Positions 56,301-64,000 of a DNA stretch of 64,000 bases are shown here, piece after piece. Below the pieces are notes generated by a model, which worked only from the letters and a program-made list of their open reading frames with translations, ran no database searches and was not told the origin of the DNA. The stretch's first letter is position 1. Each line of letters begins with the position of its first letter. Position numbers and translations under genes: made by a program. Source of the DNA: Mariannaea sp. PMI_226 (Eukaryota; Ascomycota; Sordariomycetes; Hypocreales; Nectriaceae); NCBI GenBank assembly GCA_024336345.1, contig JANFOG010000002.1:3162001-3226000 (forward strand), in the 5' to 3' direction.

Positions 56301-56593
56301 CGTGTTTCCATCACATTTCTTGTGCCATCCCTCACCCATAATCAACGACAGCCGTAATGCTGTGCGCCAAATACAATCACACCTGCCATGTCTATTCAGA
56401 TATTTACACCAGATGCCAACTCTTCGACAAAATGATGGGAGGACAAGATTCAACATAAAACATTTCTCGGTCTTGGTGGCACAGGCCACTATAGCTCTCC
56501 AAATCCTGGTGTTCTAGGCATTTCATTTCTTATGATATGGACCAATTCTGTTTTCTTGCCGTGCTTCTATCTCGACGCTTAGTTCCGACTCTT

Positions 56594-57831
56594 CTATTTG
56601 AGCTGCTTGAGAATTTCGGTCAAGAAGTCCTCAAAGCTGAGGGTGATGTAGCCGTCGCGGTCGTCATCGTACTTCTTGAAGACGTCGGTCATGCGCTTGA
56701 GAGAGATGCATGCTTGGACGAAGAGATCGAAGCTCATGACGCCCTCGTTGCGCTTGTCGTATGTGTGGAAGAGCAGCTCGGTAAACTGGGGACTGAGGCG
56801 GTAACGGAAGGCGACAAGGGCATTGTTAAACTCAGAGAGTGAGATATTACCGCTGTGGTCGGCATCAAACCGGTCAAAGAGAGTGCGCCAAGAGGCGAGG
56901 AAGGACCACAAGCCGCAGAACTCCTCGAAGCCGATAGTGCCGCTTCGGTCGGCGTCGAACATGCGGATCATCATGCGGACAGTGTGAGGGTCGAAGGCGG
57001 TCCAATCGCCGTTAACGAGAGCGGCAGAAAGCTCACGCTCTGAGAGATGACCAGTCCCTGAGAAAGAAGGAGTTAGCTACCCGGGTACTGAGCTGAGGAG
57101 AATGACGCAAGAGACTCCTCTTCCTCTTCCTCTTCCTCTTCCTCTCCCTCTTCCTCTCCCTTGAGTGATCGCGAGGTTGTGAGCACTTGTCATGAGGGCG
57201 GCTACGCACCATCTTTATCCACAGCTCTGAACAATGGCAGCAGCGAGGGATCTGAGCCAGGAGCCTCGGGGGCAGGGGTTGGTGGAGGGCGAGAATTGGC
57301 AACAGGCCGGTTATGCTGAATGGGGGGTCTTCCGGCTGTAGGGTTTGGGGGTGGTGACATGAACCCGTATTGGCCACCAGAGCTGGAGCGAGAGTCACGA
57401 TGAGTGGGTGCAGGCTTGTCGTATCTGGGTGATTGTGGGTGATGGTACTGCTGTTGCGGCTGTTGGTAGGGTTGTTGGTATTGCGGCTGAGGAGGAGGTC
57501 GCTGCGCGTTGCTACCCTGCTGTCCTGGTTTCTATTTGCGCCGAGGAGTCAATTTCTGCACATGTTTTTTGCGATATTATGTTGTGGGTTGGATATTCGA
57601 AAATGCATACCTCAGGCTCGGCGAATCTGTTACAGATACACGAGTTAGCATAGTTCAAGTAGCTAGGAAGCATTCGGCGCAGTATTTTGATGAGTCGTGT
57701 CACGAGGCAGTCGGAGTTATAACCCCGCGTGCCAGATGAAGAGGAGAGTAAGACGAGGAAAAGCGATGATGAGCACTAGGAAGCGCATACCTTGGGAGAG
57801 CGTCTTCGTCGTAGGGACGGTTGTATGCCAT
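56594..57831 (-). CDS. pef1: penta-EF-hand calcium-binding protein (ALG-2/peflin/Pef1 type)
   Basis: Exons 57831-57791, 57626-57611 (16 nt), 57531-57210 and 57057-56594 give 280 aa. The N-terminal 115 residues are Pro/Gln/Tyr-rich (PPPQPQYQQPYQQPQQQYHH), as in peflin and yeast Pef1. Five EF-hands follow: Asp124-Glu135 (split by intron 3), Asp161-Glu172, Asp191-Glu202, a degenerate one at about 227 (YDKRNEGVMSF) and one at 257 (DDDRDGYI). The paired fifth hand normally mediates dimerisation. Family members link calcium to membrane traffic, cell-wall stress or budding. Intron 3 contains a CT-hexamer repeat. The 16-nt exon encodes only FAEPE and is required for frame. Confidence 0.92.
57114..57160. 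repeat. CTCTTC-type hexanucleotide repeat in an intron
   Basis: Imperfect period-6 pyrimidine repeat lying wholly inside intron 3 of the penta-EF-hand gene; on the transcribed (minus) sense it reads as GAAGAG repeats. Confidence 0.85.
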
Positions 57832-59966
57832 GATGAATGTCTCGATGTGGGACGAATAAGGATCGAAAGTTGGTTGAGCAAAGAGGAAGAGTGAGAGATG
57901 AGGACAACGGGCGATGAACAAATTTTTGAGCACTTCTGGATGACCAAGGTGTCTCTTCCCTCCCTTATTTTCTTGGCAGTTTTGAAAAAGATGGATCGAC
58001 GGACAGCTGGAGACGCGCAAGGCTAGACAAGGATATGGGGATCCAATGTTCTAAACAGATAGAGAGAGAGAGATGGAGCGACAAGCTTGGTGAGCGAGAG
58101 CCGCTGGGGCAAATAGAGGGGGATTTCGAATTACGCGGGGCAGTGTCAAATGGTCATGGGTAGGTACGTACCTTTGCAGCCTGTTTTGGGGGCGGGCTGG
58201 GCAGTGTTGAATGTGGCATCCAACTGTGGCGCAGGCTGAGCAGACGAAGGTTGGTGGTCTATCAATGCCGTCTCGAGGTAGGGAGTTCAATGGAAATAAC
58301 TTCGCGAGCTACCAGAATATGGTAGATAGGTAGTTATTTTTAAACTGTATTTTTTTTTCATGGCAAAGGCGCGTTGAAGTGATAGTATCGCAAGAGAATA
58401 AAGTAAAGTAATTGTATACAATTACCACGCTGCCAAACCCACGGTCAATTTCTCTCACATTCCACCTCGTGTCCATCCTGATATGATTCCATACTCATCA
58501 GCTGTTTGGGAGCATTTACTCATCTCGTCAGCTGCTTCAACACTCTGAAAATGGTTGGTCAGCATACACACTATGCATGTAATTTCGTATGGAGCGATGG
58601 TTGATGGATGGGGTACTCAAATGATTCCTCACCTCACGATTCCCAACCATGATCCCTACCTTCACCCGCGTCATACATACCACAAGGAGTCCAGCGGAGA
58701 CTTTAGCTGAGTTCGCCCGGAAAAGGTGTTGCCAAGACAGCCCTATAGAAAGCCCAACGTGAGCTGGAGGCTTGGGCATGAAACTGTGGAGGCTGAAACT
58801 TCCTTCCAGGCTTCAAGCTCAGCTGCAGACACGTTTTTTCTCTTCGCCTTACTTCAGATTTCGTCCCTTCGAATACTCTTTCCCATCGCTAGCTTTGATC
58901 GTATTCGACCAAAGCAATGATGTGTAGCCTGATTTTCATGATCACCAATTCTATGCAGACAAATCTGTGGGGCCAAAACCGTGTCATTGAAGGCTCTTGC
59001 AACTGCGGTCAACCACGAGTTGCTAAGGACTCCTCTGTGGCTGCTGAATGACAAGGCCCTGTGTGCGTTGCCGTGAGCGAGCAGAGTTCAGCTCGACGTC
59101 ACTGACAGAGGGCCACTAATTAGCTTGGGACGGGTGGGTGGTTCCACTCCAGTCTATTGATGCAGCCCTGGATGAGCCATCTCCTGGTTGTTGCACTGCC
59201 GCCGAACACCCCCAGCACACTCCGATCTTCTCGAAAAGGGTCTTTGGGTCGATGCAACTCCATTCACCTCATCTATTCTCATTCATTTTCTCTTCTGTAG
59301 TTAGTTCACCTGCGGTTTTGCTAATCAGCTCCCTTCTGCCTTTCGTCAAGTATGCAGGCAAAGGAACATAGAAGGTAATTACTAATGGCACAGTACGTAC
59401 TCCGTCCTCATGCGAGGTTAGGCAAGGCATTGCCTTACCTAGGTAGGTACCTTAGGTAGAAAGGTCACGGTGCCTATGGAACCTACCCAATGCAAGTAAG
59501 ATATTCACTGGCGTTGCCTCCTTTCTAAGGTAGCTTTCAACGTCATTGGTCGCATGTGCCGAGCACCTCATCGCTAAAGTGCGGGCCGCTATCAATTGGG
59601 CTTATCTGTCTCTGGAGAAGGTGGCGGCAGCAAGATCAAGTAAGCAATTCTCGCAATCCACCACCCGTAACTCCATAGCCAAATTTCCGAAACTGACTCG
59701 TCAAACCACCCAACACAGTAACCGAAGGCAATTCACGCTCCTCTTCTTCCTCACCAGGGCTTTCTGATCTTTGACATCTGAAGTAAATTGATTCTTCGAC
59801 GTCAAATTTTGAGAGAGACTTGATTGCCATAAAAACCTACCGTTCTCCGTAGACTCCTCCGTAAGTAACCCCACCCCCGGGTTATAAGTCCCTCTTCTCC
59901 TCATAAACCCCTAAACAAAAAAAAAAACTGGCATTATTAATAATAGTAATCCAGATCATCTTCATC
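57832..59966. other. intergenic region between divergent genes
   Basis: Promoters of the penta-EF-hand gene (left) and ChaC gene (right). No gene between them. A dense TACCTAGGTA-type cluster lies at 59432-59459. Confidence 0.5.
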
Positions 59967-61046
59967 ATGACTGCCGGTGCTTCCTCTCCCCCGGAGTTCT
60001 GGCTATACGGATATGGGTACGACTCTCCCTTTCACAGTATTTGCCCTCCTCTTGCTGTTCTAGAACAGAATAACTGAACCTCCCCTGTAACCCCTCTTTC
60101 TCCGGCACACTGGATTGAGCACTTACCTATATCTCCTTGACGACTGTAGAAGCCTCATCTGGAAGCCTCCGCCACACTACGGTTAGATTACGACTCCTCT
60201 CATGGCTTACGTTCTCGAGACAGACTCTTACTAACAACCCCTGAGACACCCGAATCCCTGGATACGTCAGCGGTTACGTACGTCGGTTTTGGCAGGTTCG
60301 TTTCTCTCCCATGTCCGGCACTATCCGACGTGTTGTTTGTATACTTTTTGCTGACATCTTCATTTGTGCAGGCCAGGTATGGAATTATGAGATAACCCCG
60401 GTGACAACTCCTGAGCTTAGCAGAGTTGCATCACGTATTGAAGAAACCCTTGTTGCTAACGGCTCTTTCGTTCTCATCTTCCAGCCAGGATCACCGTGGT
60501 ACTCCTGAAGACCCTGGCCGCGTCGTCACTCTCATAGAGAGATCCTACTGGGAGCAGTTGACGGATCACCATGACACCGCTCCCGACCGCGTCTGGGGCG
60601 TCGCTTACCGTATCATTCCTGAAAAGGTTGCGGAGGTGAAAGAGTATCTCGATATCCGCGAGATCAACGGCTACTCCATCCACTACGCTCCTTTTCAGCC
60701 TGCTGATGGTTCTACTCCCATTCGCACGCTCGTATACATCGGCACCCCAGACAATGACCAATTCGTCGGCCCACAAGACCCCCAGAAGCTCGCTGAGCAC
60801 ATCTTTCGAAGTCAGGGACCCAGCGGTCTGAATAAGGACTACCTCCTTAATCTCGAAATTGCTCTTAATGAGCTTGCGCCCGATAGCGGTGATGAGCATA
60901 TCAGTGACCTGGCCAATCGTGTTAGGAAGTTGGAAAGGAGTGGCCAAGATCTGGCCAAGGTACTGAATCCGCCTCCCAAGAGCCATGACTTCAAGCAAAG
61001 TGCTAGTATCGAAGAGGCCGAAGAGATAGAAAAAGGGACCCCGTGA
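59967..61046 (+). CDS. ChaC-type gamma-glutamylcyclotransferase, with 5-nt exon
   Basis: Exons 59967-60016, 60150-60181, 60246-60295, 60372-60376 and 60485-61046 give 232 aa. Exon 4 is just GCCAG; it is needed to join FWQ to QDHRGTPEDPGRVV in frame, giving FWQASQDHRGTPEDPG, the expected family sequence. The substrate-loop motif YGYGSLIWKP crosses the first junction and IPGYVSGYVRRFWQ lies in exon 3. Glu105 in LDIREINGY fits the catalytic acid. ChaC enzymes cleave glutathione to 5-oxoproline and Cys-Gly in the cytosol. The C-terminal 60 residues (LERSGQDLAKVL and on) extend beyond the human CHAC2 length, as in other fungi. Convergent with the RRM gene. Confidence 0.93.
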
Positions 61047-61794
61047 GAAGAGGAGGAACAATGATAGAGACGAACACACACATACACTTGCACAGATACA
61101 TGAATAGACAGCGCACATGACAAGAACATGAACCGGACGACGATGAAAACAAAATGTTTGCAAAACCTTCCTTCCCAAATTTCTCGGCAATCCCCAGATA
61201 TGGGTCCTTGCTGGTTCTTTGCCCTTGCCTTTCTGGAGAGTCGCCAAACTTCTCCCGCCCGTTCTCTTCATTTTTGAATACTCATGATACAAGCAAATGT
61301 CTGCTTAACATTCCCAACAAGAGTTACCGGCCAACAAGTCACTACAAGCCATAGACAACAAGCACGAAAGGGAATTAACTCAGGAAACAAAAGAGAGAAA
61401 GAAAAAAGGAAATAGAAACAGAGATCAAACACACAACCAAGCACACTAGTGAGGAAAAGAAGACCGCGATTCACACCTCAAAGGATTCAGTAAAACAAAC
61501 ATAGAAGTCAGACTCGGCCGTTTCCCTCGTGATTAGCGTCAACAAAATGTCGTTAATGGTCCGGCTGCCCTCGCCAGATTTCCATCTCGAAATATCCGGG
61601 TATCATCTTGCATCAAACGTGCTCGCCAGATGCCTGGTCGTCCAGTCATACAAAGGTTGCGCAAGGCCAGGTGCCAAAATTCGTCGAAGTCTTCGATCCT
61701 CAAGAAGTTTTCCCTTTCCTAGCCACTCTTATATCCTCCCTGGTAGTGACAGCATGCGCCATCTGTGAAATCCCTATCGTAGATAACCCACTCA
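61047..61794. other. intergenic region between convergent ChaC and RRM genes
   Basis: Shared 3' flank, A-rich in 61370-61440. No gene seen. Confidence 0.5.
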
Positions 61795-62641
61795 CTAGTA
61801 GCCTCTACCGCCTTGCGGGGGTTGCTGCGGTCCACCAGGAGGGGCGGGAGGTTGCTGGGAAGGGTCCTGGTACCCGTAAGGAGGTGCTCCGTAGCCTACG
61901 TCATTGTTAGCGAGGCTATTTTGGTTGCGACTTGCCAGCGTCTTCACGCTCGTTCTGTGCTTACCCTGGGGAGGCATTCCATAGCCAGGCTGAGGAGGTG
62001 GGTAGCCACGGCCATAAGGCATCGGGGCATACATGTTCGGGGCGGGCATCTGATAGCCAGGGGCTGGCATTCCGCCATATGGGGCTGGTGCATTGAAGCC
62101 TCGTCCGTAGCCGCCTCCTCGGCCAAACCCGCCTCTAGGGCCATTGTCCGAGGCCTTATCGACACGAATCACTCGACCGTCAAACCTGTTCACCTTTTAG
62201 TTCCCACCCAAAGCTCAAGATAGGGGTCCTAAGTGCATACTCAACATTGTTCATGGTCGAAATAGCCTTATGTGCGTCTCCCTCCTGAGTATATCGGACA
62301 AATCCAAAACCACGGCTGCGGCCTGTGTCACGATCCTTGACAACGACCTATAAATGGCAAGCATAACGTTATTAGAAGAGGTAATTTTTGAGGTAATTTT
62401 TGTAGCACCCAAGGCTAGAATCAATAACCCAGACATGGAGATATCTGGGCTGCCCTCGGGTCAGGCCAGGGAAAGAGTGTTTGTCCACATACAGCTTCTT
62501 CAACAGGACCAAATTCCTCGAACTTCTGTCGCAAAGTTGCTTCTTCGGTATGCCATGCCAGGCCGCTGAATTAAGTTAGCGATGCGCATGAGCTCGCAGA
62601 GCATAGCTCGTAGTCACACACCCGATAAAAAGCTTCGACAT
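61795..62641 (-). CDS. glycine-rich RNA-binding protein with one RRM
   Basis: Exons 62641-62622, 62565-62493, 62347-62241, 62185-61965 and 61895-61795 give 173 aa, all junctions GT-AG. The first exon encodes only MSKLFI plus two bases. The RRM occupies residues about 3-78: RNP2 LFIGGL at 4-9 and RNP1 RGFGFVRY at 43-50. The C-terminal half is Gly/Pro/Tyr-rich ([16 protein letters not shown], then [15 protein letters not shown]). This architecture matches small glycine-rich/cold-inducible RNA-binding proteins that chaperone RNA. Dense introns in so short a gene are common in this class and may allow regulated splicing, but that is inference. Confidence 0.92.
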
Positions 62642-64000
62642 GATAACTGAGACGTGGAGTTTTCTTTTTAAAAAAGCCTATGCAAGATTCAAGATTCAAC
62701 TTCAGTTCCTTCAGGGTGACACGAATGGTCTGCAGGACGGAGCCTTGATGACGACGACGATGATGATGTAGGAGATGTGCGAATGCGCTCAACTTGTAAG
62801 TTGGCAACCAGTACGATCCACTTGGCCGTCTCCTTCCAGGGGCAGCAAGCACTCGCTGCGCAGCGCAGACGTTGCTTTAAGGTTGGAGTGGGCTTGCGGA
62901 AAGGGCTCGCGAGCTATACACACGGCAAGAAAGAGTGGCGCGCAAAAGAAGGAGCAGATGGAAGAGAAGAACGGACCTCTTTCCCCTTTAACCAAAGCAA
63001 AATGTAGATAAATTCTCGACACTCAAAGGATAAGGACGCGCTTCGGTTCGCCCCTAATAACTTCTGATGGCCAGATTATTGCGCTAATTATCAAGATAAC
63101 GTGCTGATGATAACGCGGGGGTTGGGCCTGGTGCGCTGAGAGAAGTCGCCAGCGAAATGACGGCGTGAACCTGACGTCTGGCGGGTGAGACCAAAAGGGA
63201 GTGAAGTGGTATTGCGGGAAAGGACAGAGATGGGCGGCCCAGGTTGTGCGGATACGTGACCGGCTTAGATATTTAGGCAGCGTGCAGCTTCTCTTATGTA
63301 GGGAGGGCACGGGTTAGGTAGGAAAGGTATGTTGGAGTCCAGATGGGTACTGGTGCGGGTGCTGGTGTTTGGATGACGATGCCACTTCAAGCCAGGGGTC
63401 CTCGTCGACTTTTTGGTACGATATTTCGCTAATCAGGTGCTTGTTTGATCTTGATCCAGCTAGCGGGCGAGGCTGATGTCAAGCAGCAGCTCGGGAGGCG
63501 CGTTTCTTCATTTCCGCCATCACTATCTTTTATAGTCAAGTCCCCAAGTCCTCCTCCCGCCGATCCGTTGGTGGGCTCATTCGTGGAGGCAGTGCCAGAA
63601 GGACGGTCACCGGTTGGCGACAGGCCGGGGGGTTCATAGGTTGTTTCCGGACCCCCTCCATATGGCCCATATGGGCAAAGCAGGGGCAGGTCTCCGAACA
63701 AGCTTCGGGGGCGGGAGAAGCAAGCAAACAGGGGAACGCATTGCCTTCATTGCCCATTGCTTGTCTCCCATTTGCCTACTGGTCCAGCAGCCCACCCTTT
63801 TTGGTCCAAGGGGGATGAGGGGATGCTCATGCGGGTCGGTGATGACGACCATCCACTCGCTCACAGACTGTCCCACAGAAAGCCAAGCCAAATGGCTTAA
63901 CTCAAATGGCACCCTGCTCCTTGACCCAAGCGTCTCTCCCCGAGGAGGAGTTCCCTCTTCACACCATTGTGATACTATTTGCTGCCAAGGGAGGCCCCCC
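62642..64000. other. right flank without recognisable gene
   Basis: Contains the promoter of the RRM gene (to about 63.0 kb). The remaining frames, all under 100 codons, have no motif. A gene extending beyond the window cannot be excluded. Confidence 0.5.

Larger units (their letters stand above)
51110..56593. other. 5.5-kb gene-poor region
   Basis: No supportable gene on either strand. Just right of 51110 the plus strand is GA-rich to about 51800, which gives the zinc-binding gene a CT-rich upstream region. Other contents are hexanucleotide repeats (ACAAGC at 52523-52546, CATCAA at 53283-53308), a poly-T at about 53602-53616, and clusters of TACCTAGGTA-type words at 53410-53433, 55089-55110, 55211-55240 and 56080-56095. 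Frames up to about 140 codons occur but show no domain, motif or coding-like composition. Confidence 0.55.

Overview
The window reads as nuclear DNA of a filamentous ascomycete (Pezizomycotina). Sordariomycetes, probably Hypocreales, is my inference from protein flavour, short GT-AG introns of about 46-230 nt, CT-rich leaders and repeated TACCTAGGTA-type words between genes. Nothing in it looks bacterial, mitochondrial or viral. I support 19 protein-coding genes on both strands and one degenerate DNA transposon. About half of the genes are spliced, and I rebuilt their exons by eye from frame, splice sites and family motifs.

Layout. 0-8 kb: a conserved fungal protein (2903-4117), a coiled-coil protein (4957-5598, minus) and a mitochondrial-type rhomboid protease (6139-7818). 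8-12 kb: gene-poor DNA with a 1.39-kb Tc1/mariner element (9783-11169) that has TA target duplications and a broken transposase. 12-20.5 kb: an Hst3/Hst4-type sirtuin, a Rad60/Esc2-like SUMO-domain protein, LSm6, a SAM methyltransferase and a small membrane-anchored protein. 20.5-31.7 kb: long intergenic stretches around a conserved spliced fungal protein, a Cys/Met-metabolism PLP enzyme and a disordered protein. 31.7-36.7 kb: a NodB-fold polysaccharide deacetylase, a class I terpene synthase with a previously hidden last exon, and a Ser-rich conserved protein. 36.7-41.5 kb: about 4.9 kb with no supportable gene.

41.5-51.1 kb is the densest part: PWP1, PRP16, a five-exon acylphosphatase, a Tls1/C9orf78 homologue and a C2H2-plus-RING-like protein. 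51.1-56.6 kb is again gene-poor. 56.6-62.7 kb holds a penta-EF-hand protein, a ChaC-type gamma-glutamylcyclotransferase and a single-RRM glycine-rich protein.

Themes. RNA processing is strongly represented: LSm6 and PRP16 in splicing, PWP1 in ribosome assembly, the Tls1-like factor and an RRM protein. Genome maintenance is represented by the Hst4-like sirtuin and its convergent Rad60-like neighbour. The most unusual feature is a set of very small exons (5, 11, 13 and 16 nt internal, 12 nt first) in four different genes; simple ORF scanning misses or misreads these genes. I saw no convincing rRNA, tRNA, CRISPR array or multi-gene biosynthetic cluster. The terpene synthase appears solitary.
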